A stretch of DNA of 64,000 bases from Bacteroidota bacterium (lineage in GTDB: Bacteria > Bacteroidota > Bacteroidia > Chitinophagales > Chitinophagaceae). Below, one piece after another: positions 53,968-62,116 of this stretch. The stretch is from contig JAFDYF010000051.1 of NCBI GenBank assembly GCA_018267575.1, positions 1 to 64,000 on the forward strand. The letters are read 5' to 3'. How positions within the stretch are numbered: the first letter of the stretch is position 1; each line of letters starts with the position of its first letter. A program made the translations under genes and the position numbers. The notes under the pieces are model-generated. The model searched no databases, was not told where the DNA came from, and saw nothing but the letters and a program-made list of their open reading frames with translations.

Positions 53968-55110
53968 TCATTTGCGCAGCACGACACGGAACGTGGTGCC
54001 TTTCCCAATCTCCGATTGTTTGATGAAAAGCTCCCCGTTGTGGTATTGTTCAATGATCCGTTTCGAAAGACTTAGCCCAAGGCCCCATCCTCTTTTTTTG
54101 GTGGTAAAGCCAGGCTTGAACACTTTTTGAATGTTGTATTTCGCAATGCCCTTGCCGGTATCGGAGAGGTCAATAAGCGTTTGTTTCGCTTCTTCCATGA
54201 TATCGATGTGGATTTCACCCTTCCCCTCCATGGCATCGAGCGCATTTTTCAAAAGGTTTTCGATTACCCAATCGAAAAGCGGGGGCGATATCATGGCCAT
54301 GATGGAAGGCTGCTGATGGGTGTCCACCGAAAAATGCACTTTACCGGTAGCCCTTCTGCGGATATAGTCGACCATCAACTGCACTTGGGTCACCAGGTCC
54401 CTTTCCTCCAATTTGGGTTTGCTACCGATTTTGCCGAAACGGTCTGAAACCAATTTGAGACGGTCCACATCTTTCTGTATCTCGTTCACGATTTTTGGGT
54501 CGGTATGGTTTTCTTTTAGCATCTCCACCCAACCCTCCAACGAAGAAACCGGGGTGCCCAATTGGTGCGCTGTTTCCTTGGCCATGCCGGCCCATAATTG
54601 GTTCTGGGTGGCCCTATTGCGGACACTGATGGAATAAATGGTAAAAAAGATGAAAAGGGCCACAATGAAAAGTTGGATCAGTGGAAAATATTTCACCTCC
54701 TCCAGCAGCCGGGTATGGCCATAATAATATCGGTTGGCGATATAGGGACTATCGGATAATACGACCACCACGGGCGAATGCTCGCTTTGGAAGGATCGCA
54801 ATTTTTGGTACAGATAATTTTTGTCGTTGGCCGCTTTGGCGGTATCGAGATTTATAAAACCGCTGATGCTGTCTTTTTCATTGGTCTCGATGATGGGGAT
54901 GGATTGTTGTTCATTGCGGATGAGGTTGGGTAGGGTCAGGTCGGGACTGTTGAGTATGGCCTTACTGGCTGCGACCCATTGCTCCACTTTCTGTTTTTCC
55001 TCCAACTGGATTTTTTTGGTGAGGTAACGGGAATAAAAAATAGTGCCGGTGACGATGCCAATGGCCAGAACTGCCATCAGTGTCCTCCAATTTAGCAAGG
55101 GATGAATCAT
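53968..55110 (-). CDS. Orphan membrane sensor histidine kinase
   Basis: A 380-residue kinase. Two membrane helices (about residues 8-28 and 143-163) enclose a periplasmic domain of about 115 residues without a known sensor motif. The H-box is AKETAHQLGTPVSSLEGW (His near residue 185), the N-box NLLKNALDAME, the G-boxes DTGKGI and GWGLGLSLSKRI. No response regulator gene is adjacent. The variant H-box (HQLGTP rather than HELRTP) is typical of a Bacteroidota subgroup. Confidence 0.92.
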   Translation of the reverse strand: MIHPLLNWRTLMAVLAIGIVTGTIFYSRYLTKKIQLEEKQKVEQWVAASKAILNSPDLTLPNLIRNEQQSIPIIETNEKDSISGFINLDTAKAANDKNYLYQKLRSFQSEHSPVVVVLSDSPYIANRYYYGHTRLLEEVKYFPLIQLFIVALFIFFTIYSISVRNRATQNQLWAGMAKETAHQLGTPVSSLEGWVEMLKENHTDPKIVNEIQKDVDRLKLVSDRFGKIGSKPKLEERDLVTQVQLMVDYIRRRATGKVHFSVDTHQQPSIMAMISPPLFDWVIENLLKNALDAMEGKGEIHIDIMEEAKQTLIDLSDTGKGIAKYNIQKVFKPGFTTKKRGWGLGLSLSKRIIEQYHNGELFIKQSEIGKGTTFRVVLRK

Positions 55111-55772
55111 TCCCCGAATTTATAGAATTAACCCTTTGTGGCGACAATTTAAAAGATGGGGACTGAACAAAATGGGGAGTACCTGTTTTGGCAAGACCCA
55201 TTGCACGAAACTCCCTGGCCTAAAAAGGCCTTCAAAAAAAACCACCCCAAGAGACCTCTATATTTTGGGAGAATCTCAGAAATAAATTATAGGTGTTCAT
55301 TATCCTTTGTGCAAATAAAGTGGGTTTACAAAATCACATAAACTTGAATTTAATTTTAGATAAACAATATAAATGTTTATCATTTTTTTTCAAATTGAAT
55401 GAGTCCAAAATAGCAATACCTGACATTATTACACAATTAGACCAAAAATCAAGTGGCTGGGTTGGAGGGGTAGGAGTGAAGGGCATTGAGTTAAACCACA
55501 TGGAATCGGGCGGGGTAAATAGCGATGTCGTAGCCATGCAAATGGATAAAACCTATGCTAATAAATTTATTAAATTGCAGTCAAAACCATCTATTGAATA
55601 TTGATATGCCTGTCAATTTATTTAGTAACTAATATTATATATAAATTGGTTGGTTTTAAAATTTATATGATTAATTAACTTTAGTTTTTATTTATAAATT
55701 ATATCCCCATTTTTGTATCTATTTTGAATTTTATAAGCCAATCGCATTCTGTAATCATAAAAATATAATTTG
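55111..55772. other. AT-rich divergent region with a doubtful small frame
   Basis: 662 very AT-rich bases between divergent genes. A GTG-started frame of 103 codons (55293-55604) has a protein-like second half (IPDIITQLDQKSSGWVGGVG, GGVNSDVVAMQMDKTYANKF) with no family match; it could be a small gene or a remnant. A 61-codon ATG frame at 55156-55341 has no support. Promoters for both flanking genes must lie here. Confidence 0.35.
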
Positions 55773-56387
55773 ATGATTTTATTAATTGATTATCAATATT
55801 TTTCACCAATTATGTATTATAAAAGTTTGTTTAATTTGTTACATGTTAAATTAGAGCAATATGAAACCTATCAAAAAATGAGTTTTCGTAACCGGGCCAT
55901 CATTTCCTGCGCAAACGGATTGATTAATTTGAGTGTTCCTTTGAAGGATGGAAGAAACCAGCGATCGATCATTAAGGATGTGCAGATTGATAATAAGGCA
56001 AAATGGCAGTCTAGCCATTGGAAGAGTATTGTGTCCTGTTATAACAAATCGCCCTGGTTCGAATTTTATAAGGACGAGCTGATGTTGCTATTTGAAAAGC
56101 GTTTCGATTTTTTAGTAGATTGGGATCTTGCCTGTTTTGAATGGGTGGTGGATAAGTTGGGTTTGGAGGTCGAGATGTCGTTTACGGAAACCTACCAACC
56201 TCATTATGGGGAGGAAGTAATGGATTTTCGGAACAAACTATTGCCAAAAAACTATCAGGATTTTGAGCCTGTGGTCTATCGTCAGGTTTTCGAAAAGGGG
56301 CGGGGCTTTATACCGAACTTATCTATTTTGGACCTATTGTTCTGCGAAGGCAAAAGAGCTAAGGAACTGCTGGCGCCCCATAATTAA
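55773..56387 (+). CDS. WbqC-family protein
   Basis: A 204-residue cytosolic protein starting at ATG 55773 (TTG 55770 in frame). Family features are the N-terminal LLIDYQYFSPIMYY, RNRAIISCANGLINLSVPLK, the Lys/Trp/His stretch WQSSHWKSIVSCYNKSPWF and the C-terminal NLSILDLLFCEG. WbqC-like proteins are linked to O-antigen or glycolipid sugar synthesis in some gene clusters, but the activity is not defined in general. It lies between a histidine kinase and a minus-strand envelope gene block. Confidence 0.85.
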   Translation: MILLIDYQYFSPIMYYKSLFNLLHVKLEQYETYQKMSFRNRAIISCANGLINLSVPLKDGRNQRSIIKDVQIDNKAKWQSSHWKSIVSCYNKSPWFEFYKDELMLLFEKRFDFLVDWDLACFEWVVDKLGLEVEMSFTETYQPHYGEEVMDFRNKLLPKNYQDFEPVVYRQVFEKGRGFIPNLSILDLLFCEGKRAKELLAPHN

Positions 56388-56664
56388 ACAATGACTTTCA
56401 TTATAAAAACTGTTGATTATTCTGATCCTGATACAAATGCGTTCTTCAGTTTAACATGCGTTCTCATTCTGAATTTAAAATTACAAAAAATTGAATATTA
56501 TTTATTTGCCGAGTTTATATCTAATTTAAAATAATTCAAATAGAAAAGAAAGCTGTTTTTAAATAAATATAGAAGACGAGTGTGGGAGGTATATAATACG
56601 GTGTTGATGTTTGATAATCAGAATGTATTGATTTATATCGATGATTTTTATGTAGATAAATGAT

Positions 56665-57675
56665 TTACAGATTTCCCGATTTCTTCTTCTTGGTACTATC
56701 TTCTTTTGACCGGTTTAGTTGGGATTGTTCGTGCAGTTTGTTCTCGTTGATATTGCCATTCTCATCGCGGATGAAATTATCCTTTGGGTATTCCCCATCC
56801 TTCAATTTGGAATCGAAGACTTTGGGCACATGCACCCACTGTCCGTTTACCCATTTAAAGCCCTGAAAATCTCCATCCGGAACATAAGTGTCCTTATATT
56901 TTGGTTGGTCGGTTTCCGATATCAGTTCGTCAAATACAATCATGTTTTTGTCTGGGTCATAATTGAAAGTGGTGCCTGCCTCTTTTTTGAACTCGATATT
57001 ATAACGGTACTGACTAGGTCTTTTTACCGAATCTTCGCCAAATGAAAAATAGGGGCCACCAAAACGGGGTTGGCCAGCATCATTAAAGGTGAGCACCTCC
57101 ATCCATTTTTTTGAACTACTGATGCCATAGTCATCGAAGCCCAGCAGGGTATAATATTTTTTCCCATTAAACTTGTTCAGCAGGATGCGATAATAAATGG
57201 CGCCTATCCAGTTTTTGGGTGTGCGCACGGAGTCGAGTGGGTCGGAGGTAAAATCAGATACATCCATCAATGGGAAAAGTTTCAGCGAACCATCGTTGCT
57301 ACGCATCTGTATTGCACCATGCTGAAAATAGGTAAGGCCATCTTTTTTGAGCTGCCAGGTGAATATGCGGAACGAGCTATCAGGAGCATATAGCCGGGAA
57401 ATGCTACGCAGGGAATCGAAAGGATAATAAAAGGAGTTTTTCAAAACAAGCGCCCTTACCAACATCCGGGTAAAAAGGCTATCGGCCCGGAAACGGTCAA
57501 ACGCTTCCTCTGCAAAAATGATTTTATGGGAAACCGGTTTGATGGAATCTTCCCTTTGCTCGAATTCCTTTATTTGGGCAGGGCTCAGTCGCTGCGCGGA
57601 AGCTTTTTGAATGGGAGTTATAATCATTAAAAAAACCAAGATGGAGAAGCCATTCTTTTTGAGCTTTTGGAACAT
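56665..57675 (-). CDS. Exported protein of unknown function
   Basis: A 336-residue protein from the ATG at 57675 (the frame is open to 57729), with a Sec signal ending SASAQ. The mature part is mixed alpha/beta with many aromatic residues (WKLKKDGL-type stretches, YYTLLGFDDYG, GGPYFSFGEDSVKRPSQYRY) and a Lys-rich C-terminal end (SKEDSTKKKKS). I recognise no known domain; the pattern is that of secreted hypothetical proteins of Bacteroidota. It is the last gene of the minus-strand block, 76 bases after gmhB. Confidence 0.7.
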   Translation of the reverse strand: MFQKLKKNGFSILVFLMIITPIQKASAQRLSPAQIKEFEQREDSIKPVSHKIIFAEEAFDRFRADSLFTRMLVRALVLKNSFYYPFDSLRSISRLYAPDSSFRIFTWQLKKDGLTYFQHGAIQMRSNDGSLKLFPLMDVSDFTSDPLDSVRTPKNWIGAIYYRILLNKFNGKKYYTLLGFDDYGISSSKKWMEVLTFNDAGQPRFGGPYFSFGEDSVKRPSQYRYNIEFKKEAGTTFNYDPDKNMIVFDELISETDQPKYKDTYVPDGDFQGFKWVNGQWVHVPKVFDSKLKDGEYPKDNFIRDENGNINENKLHEQSQLNRSKEDSTKKKKSGNL

Positions 57676-57751
57676 GGGCTTTGCTTGTTTATGGACAAAA
57701 TTACTACTTGAAACGCCAGTGTTTGCCAAACGAAGGAATTACTGTAAAATT

Positions 57752-58309
57752 TTATGCTTTCTGCAAAGCTTTTGCAAAATCGATCAGGCTGTCAAAACTC
57801 AGGTCTATTGCCTCGTGGGGAAGGGCCATATCGGGACTGGTAGTTTTGAGGAAAACGGTGTACATGCCTGCATTACGCCCAAACAACATATCGCTCACAT
57901 TATTGCCAACCATAATGGAGCGGGTAAAATCGATTTGGGGAAAATCTTTTTTTGCTTCCAGAGCCATGCCATGCTGGGGTTTGCGCATGGGATGGTCATT
58001 GTACATGGAGGTATTGAAATATATTTTATCGACCCGGCCACCTGTGCTTTCAATATCGTGCACCATATTTGCATGGAGTTCCAGTAGGTCAGATTCCGTC
58101 ATTAATCCTTTGGCCACACCCCGTTGGTTAGTTGCGACTAAGATGGTGGAAAAAATTTGGGCAAAAATAGCGAGTGCCGCTAATGCCCCATCATAAAAAA
58201 CAAACTCCCCATAATGGTAAACATAGTCGTTCTCCTTTTCGTGATTGATCACTCCATCGCGGTCCAGGAATAATGTCCAGCTTTTGTTTATTTTTTTTAG
58301 ATCCAACAT
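57752..58309 (-). CDS. gmhB: D-glycero-D-manno-heptose 1,7-bisphosphate 7-phosphatase
   Basis: A 185-residue HAD-superfamily phosphatase from ATG 58309; the longer frame to 58393 is made of period-7 spacer. The nucleophile motif FLDRDGVIN (Asp16, Asp18) opens the protein, and ATNQRGVAKGLM and KPQHGMALEA supply the second and third HAD motifs. GmhB removes the 7-phosphate of heptose 1,7-bisphosphate. With HddA, GmhA and HddC encoded just upstream it completes the GDP-D-glycero-alpha-D-manno-heptose pathway. Histidinol-phosphate phosphatase is the other member of the family, but the neighbours decide. Confidence 0.9.
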   Translation of the reverse strand: MLDLKKINKSWTLFLDRDGVINHEKENDYVYHYGEFVFYDGALAALAIFAQIFSTILVATNQRGVAKGLMTESDLLELHANMVHDIESTGGRVDKIYFNTSMYNDHPMRKPQHGMALEAKKDFPQIDFTRSIMVGNNVSDMLFGRNAGMYTVFLKTTSPDMALPHEAIDLSFDSLIDFAKALQKA

Positions 58310-58343
58310 GGTTGTCTTTTTTACCCCAATGAGGAAAGTGGAA

Positions 58344-58460
58344 AGTCGGGAGTCGGTAGTCTGTAGTCGAGAGTCGAGATCGAATACTTCCACTTTTCAA
58401 CCCTTCAACTAATCAACTTCCGGCACAATCCCCAATTCCTTATTACAAATTCCCAATTCC
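58344..58460. repeat. Period-7 spacer tracts
   Basis: GTCGGGA GTCGGTA GTCTGTA GTCGAGA GTCGAGA runs from 58345 with a constant period of seven, followed by TTCAACC CTTCAAC TAATCAA and TTCCCAATTCCC-type units up to the hddC stop codon. It fills the junction between hddC and gmhB. Confidence 0.75.
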
Positions 58461-59165
58461 CTATAAAATCCCCCCAATTTCCATCTGCGCCCTTTCATAA
58501 TCCTCGGGAATGCCAATATCGATAAAATATTCATCCTGCACTGAACCGAACATGCGCCTTTCTTTATATAATCTTTCCAAATAGTCTTTCTCGAAAGAGA
58601 ATTTCGCTGGCAGTGTTTCCTTCAGAAAATGCTCTCTATCTAAAGCGTAGATGCCGCCATTGATAAGACCTTCATCATAATATTTTTTTTCCTGAAAACT
58701 TTTTATGGCTCCATCTTTTTCCAGCACTACCACACCATAGCGGTCAAATTGCTGCATGGGTTTGAGGGAGAGGGTACAATCTGCTTCTGACTTTTCATGC
58801 AAAGAAGAAAGCACCTCCAATTTTATTTTGAAAAGGGTATCGCCATTGAGAGCCAGTACTGTTTTTTCAGTAGCTTGAGTACAGGCCAAACGGATGCCAC
58901 CACCTGTGCCTAGTGGTTCTTCCTCTATGGATAATTGATATTGATCCGGCGAAAGTTCTTTTTGCAAAAAATCTTCAATGGCCTCGTGCATATATCCCAG
59001 TGAAAAGATGAATTGCTCGATTCCCTGGCTTTGGCAATACTGGATCACATAATGCAAAAATGGTCTGCCCGCTACCGGGGCCATGCATTTGGGAAGGTTT
59101 GGCACTGCAGAGCGTAACCTGGTGCCGAGCCCACCTGCTAATATGATTGCCTGCTTGATGCCCAC
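58461..59165 (-). CDS. hddC: D-glycero-alpha-D-manno-heptose 1-phosphate guanylyltransferase
   Basis: A 234-residue nucleotidyltransferase. The start is most likely GTG 59165, which shares its first base with the last base of the gmhA stop codon (TAGTG); frames reaching further back run through gmhA. The nucleotide-binding loop ILAGGLGTRLRS is at residues 8-19, followed by PKCMAPVAGRPFL, GTGGGIR and LNGDTLF with a metal-binding Asp. It transfers GMP (or another nucleotide) to sugar 1-phosphate. The heptose neighbours argue for HddC; mannose-1-phosphate guanylyltransferase is the alternative. Confidence 0.88.
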   Translation of the reverse strand: MGIKQAIILAGGLGTRLRSAVPNLPKCMAPVAGRPFLHYVIQYCQSQGIEQFIFSLGYMHEAIEDFLQKELSPDQYQLSIEEEPLGTGGGIRLACTQATEKTVLALNGDTLFKIKLEVLSSLHEKSEADCTLSLKPMQQFDRYGVVVLEKDGAIKSFQEKKYYDEGLINGGIYALDREHFLKETLPAKFSFEKDYLERLYKERRMFGSVQDEYFIDIGIPEDYERAQMEIGGIL

Positions 59166-59740
59166 TAGGCAAAATATTTTTCTTCTACCAATTGGCAAAT
59201 GATATGGCCAACTAGAATATGGGATTCCTGGATTCGGGGCGTATCGGATGAGGGCACATTGATCAAGTAGTCGCTGCAAGCCTTCATTTTACCACCCGAC
59301 TCACCGGTGAAACCAATGGTCAACAGATTTTTTTCGCGGGCTGTTTCAAAGGCTTGTACAATATTCTTTGAATTTCCAGAAGTGGAAAGCCCAATCAATA
59401 CATCACCGGCATGGGCAATGCCTTTGATCAGTCTGGCATAGACCACATCATAGCTATAATCATTAGCCACGGCCGTAAGATAGGAGGTATTGCAATGCAG
59501 TGCTTCTGCGGGTAGGGCATCGCGGTCTACATAAAACCTGCCCGAAAATTCGGCGGCAAGATGCTGGGCATCGGCGGCGCTGCCTCCATTGCCACAGAAA
59601 TAGATGCGATTGCCTTTTTTAAGGGCCTCTACGATCAGGTCCGAAATTTTTTCAATATTGGCAATCATGGATTCGTCCTGTAGCAGTCTGTTTTTTACGG
59701 CTACCGATTCGCTGATGATGTTTTTTATTTTTTCTTTCAT
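59165..59740 (-). CDS. gmhA: D-sedoheptulose 7-phosphate isomerase
   Basis: A 191-residue SIS-domain enzyme from ATG 59740. It turns sedoheptulose 7-phosphate into D-glycero-D-manno-heptose 7-phosphate. The family signature CGNGGSAADAQHLAAEFSGR is intact, with the catalytic Glu and the zinc-binding His; LSTSGNSKNI and QESHILVGHIICQLVE supply the C-terminal ligands. Length is typical. It is overlapped by one base by hddC and follows hddA after a 168-base spacer with a GCCACTGAT repeat. Confidence 0.93.
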   Translation of the reverse strand: MKEKIKNIISESVAVKNRLLQDESMIANIEKISDLIVEALKKGNRIYFCGNGGSAADAQHLAAEFSGRFYVDRDALPAEALHCNTSYLTAVANDYSYDVVYARLIKGIAHAGDVLIGLSTSGNSKNIVQAFETAREKNLLTIGFTGESGGKMKACSDYLINVPSSDTPRIQESHILVGHIICQLVEEKYFA

Positions 59741-59753
59741 GAGTATTTTTTTA

Positions 59754-59912
59754 GCCACTGATGCACTGATTATATTTTAGAAACATTTTTATTGCCACTG
59801 ATTCACTGACTTTTTTTGAACCAGTTGGTCTTAAGAAACCTAAATTTCTATTTTGAAAAGTATTTTATGGTTTCAGAACTTTAAGCCCCCCACCTTAAAC
59901 CTTACACCTTAT
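59754..59912. repeat. Spacer repeats between gmhA and hddA
   Basis: GCCACTGATGCACTGAT (59754-59770) recurs as GCCACTGATTCACTGAC (59794-59810), 15 of 17 bases the same. Just before the hddA stop codon CCTTAAA CCTTACA CCTTATA (59893-59912) forms another period-7 tract. Confidence 0.7.
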
Positions 59913-60931
59913 ATCGTCCAAGTCATTAATCCATGGTCTACAAATTGATATTGCCGGCAATGGCCACCAAATTTAGACAATGCCTCTGTTACTTGATATT
60001 TAGTGATGCCCGGGCAATAAAAAATCATAAAGCCACCGCCCCCGGCACCGGATATTTTTCCTCCTGTGGCACCAGCCTTCTTGGCTGTTTCATAAATATC
60101 TTCCATAAAACTATTGGAAATGCCTTCCGCCATTTTTCTTTTTTGTTGAAAACCGAAATCGAGTACTTCCCCAATTTCATGCAACCTGCCTTTGAGCAAT
60201 GCCTCTTTCATCAATTGAGCCTGATGCTTGAGTTGGTGCATGGCTTCAATCGATTTTTCTTTTTTGTCCACCACATTGCGGCTTTGCTTCTCGATGATCT
60301 TGGCCGACTCCCGGCTGGTGGCCGTATAATATAGCAACAAGTTATTCTCCAACTCAAAAAGATATTTTTGTTTTACCCGAAGTGGGTTCACGATCACTTT
60401 ATTGTCGGCATAAAATTCCATAAAGTTTACCCCACCAAAAGTGGCTGCATACTGATCTTGTTTTCCACCGGCCATACCCAGATCCACTCTTTCAATTTCA
60501 TAGGCTAGGTGGGCAATATCATATTCTCCCAATGGCAATCGCAGCATTTCGGCAAAGGCACCGATGATGGCAACCACCAAGGTGGAGGAAGTGCCAAGAC
60601 CAGATCCTGCGGGCGCATCCACAAAAGTGGAGAGCTTAAACCCGGTTAACGGCAATGAATACTCTTTTTGGATGCGGTTATACACGCCTTTCAATAGGTC
60701 GAGTTGGCCATTGATGGGCAGTTCATGGCTCCATTCAAAACGCTGTTCCTCTTTTCGGTCGATAGCTTCCAGAATAATAACATTCTCCTGCAATGGTTCG
60801 ATATTGGCCGAGGCAAAAAGTGAAACGGTGGCATTGAGGATAGCACCCCCAAATAAATCGCTGTAAGGGCTCACATCTGTGCCTCCGCCGGCCAGACCGA
60901 TTCGCAAAGGGGCTTTACTTCTGTATATCAT
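59909..60931 (-). CDS. hddA: D-glycero-alpha-D-manno-heptose 7-phosphate kinase
   Basis: A 340-residue GHMP-superfamily kinase. The N-terminal RSKAPLRIGLAGGGTDVSPY is characteristic of HddA and fucose/heptose kinases, the ATP-binding glycine motif is APAGSGLGTSSTLVVA, and motif 3 is ISGAGGGGFMIFY. It phosphorylates heptose 7-phosphate at C1 in the alpha configuration, giving the 1,7-bisphosphate. Its start overlaps the end of the upstream glycosyltransferase gene by 17 bases, so the genes are translationally coupled. A fucokinase role is unlikely given gmhA and gmhB next door. Confidence 0.92.
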   Translation of the reverse strand: MIYRSKAPLRIGLAGGGTDVSPYSDLFGGAILNATVSLFASANIEPLQENVIILEAIDRKEEQRFEWSHELPINGQLDLLKGVYNRIQKEYSLPLTGFKLSTFVDAPAGSGLGTSSTLVVAIIGAFAEMLRLPLGEYDIAHLAYEIERVDLGMAGGKQDQYAATFGGVNFMEFYADNKVIVNPLRVKQKYLFELENNLLLYYTATSRESAKIIEKQSRNVVDKKEKSIEAMHQLKHQAQLMKEALLKGRLHEIGEVLDFGFQQKRKMAEGISNSFMEDIYETAKKAGATGGKISGAGGGGFMIFYCPGITKYQVTEALSKFGGHCRQYQFVDHGLMTWTI

Positions 60932-62054
60932 TGGCTAATGATCTAATGGTTTCAACAAGTTTTTCCCAAGAATATTTTTCTTTTTCAATGCGAAGATGAG
61001 GAATAAAATAATTCCCTCCTAATTCGTAGAAGCGCAAAATGGCTTTCGCAAAGGCCGATGGTTCGGGTTCGGCAACCAAACCCACCTGCTCATGAGGTAC
61101 CAAGAAGGGCAGACCGCCTACATTGGAAACAATCATCGGTTTTTCAAAATGATACGCGAGGGGAGTAACCCCACTCTGTGTGGCATTACGGTAAGGTTGT
61201 ACCACCGCATCTGCGGAGCATAGATAATATTTCACTTCGCTATCGGGAATAAATTGGGTTCTCCATATCAACGAGTCTTTAATATTCAACTGATCGATCA
61301 GGTCGGTATACGGTTTTTCGTCTTCGTAAAACTCACCAGCTACCAGAAGTTTGATTTTTGATTTCCTGATTTCGGTATCGGCCATGGCTTGTAACAGAAT
61401 ATCCAGCCCTTTGTATTTTCTGATAAAGCCAAAGAAAAGAATAATCCTATCCTCTGGGTCAAGCCCCAAATATTTTCTTGCTTCTATTTGGCTAATGATG
61501 TCACCGAAATTATCATAAAGTGGATGGAGAACTTGTTTAGCCGGTTTTATTTTTTCAAAACTTCTCAGGTCCTTCATCACTTTTTCGCTCATGGTGATAA
61601 AGGCATCGCAGCTCTTCAAAAAATATTTGGTGAAGGGGATATCACCAGGACGTTTTTCATGTGGAAGGATATTGTCGGTGATGGCAATGATTTTGGTATG
61701 CCCATTTTTTTTCGCTGTCCTAATAATCTTTCCTAAAGCTGGCCCCATAAAAGGCAGCCAATATCGCACCACCATAATATCAGGTCTTAGTTTGCGGAGG
61801 GTTCTTCCTACCCTCACCCAATTGAGTGGATTGATGGAATTGATTTTTGGGAAGATGCGTAAACCTTCGGGTGCAGGATCTGATGAATATTGGGTAGTGC
61901 CCGGAAAAAGAAAGTCGGGGTATTGAAGGGAAAAGGAATAAATGGAGCAATCATCTCCTTCCGCCAAAAATTCGTTCGCCAACCTTTGGTTGAAAGTGGC
62001 CAGCCCGCCCCTAAGCGGATGTGCAGGACCAATGATGATGATTTTTTTTTTCAT
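60915..62054 (-). CDS. Family 4 (GT-B) glycosyltransferase
   Basis: A 379-residue glycosyltransferase of the GT-B fold. The N-terminal GPAHPLRGGLATFNQRLA binds the acceptor, and the C-terminal half contains LFFGFIRKYKGLDILLQAM and PYRNATQSGVTPLAYHFEKP with the E-x7-E-like donor site, here with Gln-Ser-Gly before the loop. It adds a sugar, probably to a surface glycan, and being overlapped by hddA it may use the GDP-heptose made by this operon (inference). It is the first gene after the terminator at 62070. Confidence 0.88.
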   Translation of the reverse strand: MKKKIIIIGPAHPLRGGLATFNQRLANEFLAEGDDCSIYSFSLQYPDFLFPGTTQYSSDPAPEGLRIFPKINSINPLNWVRVGRTLRKLRPDIMVVRYWLPFMGPALGKIIRTAKKNGHTKIIAITDNILPHEKRPGDIPFTKYFLKSCDAFITMSEKVMKDLRSFEKIKPAKQVLHPLYDNFGDIISQIEARKYLGLDPEDRIILFFGFIRKYKGLDILLQAMADTEIRKSKIKLLVAGEFYEDEKPYTDLIDQLNIKDSLIWRTQFIPDSEVKYYLCSADAVVQPYRNATQSGVTPLAYHFEKPMIVSNVGGLPFLVPHEQVGLVAEPEPSAFAKAILRFYELGGNYFIPHLRIEKEKYSWEKLVETIRSLANDIQK

Positions 62055-62069
62055 TCCGGTTACAAAAAT

Positions 62070-62099
62070 AAAAGTCAGGCCAATGACTGCCTGACTTTT
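62070..62099 (-). terminator. Intrinsic terminator after the GT2 gene
   Basis: On the minus strand AAAAGTCAGGC pairs with GCCTGACTTTT over 11 bases with an 8-base loop, followed by TTTTATTTTTG. It separates the GT2/DUF4199 genes from the heptose operon; a TATTTTTG -7 box overlaps its T run. Confidence 0.85.
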
Positions 62100-62116
62100 A
62101 ATGAATATTTTATCTT

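Noticed and set aside
57681-58196. 171-codon plus-strand frame
   Set aside because: Overlaps gmhB on the other strand, where all HAD motifs are present.
59166-59279. Longer N-terminus for HddC
   Set aside because: The extension lies inside gmhA in another frame and precedes the usual start of the nucleotidyltransferase fold; GTG 59165 puts GGLGTR at the normal distance from the N-terminus.
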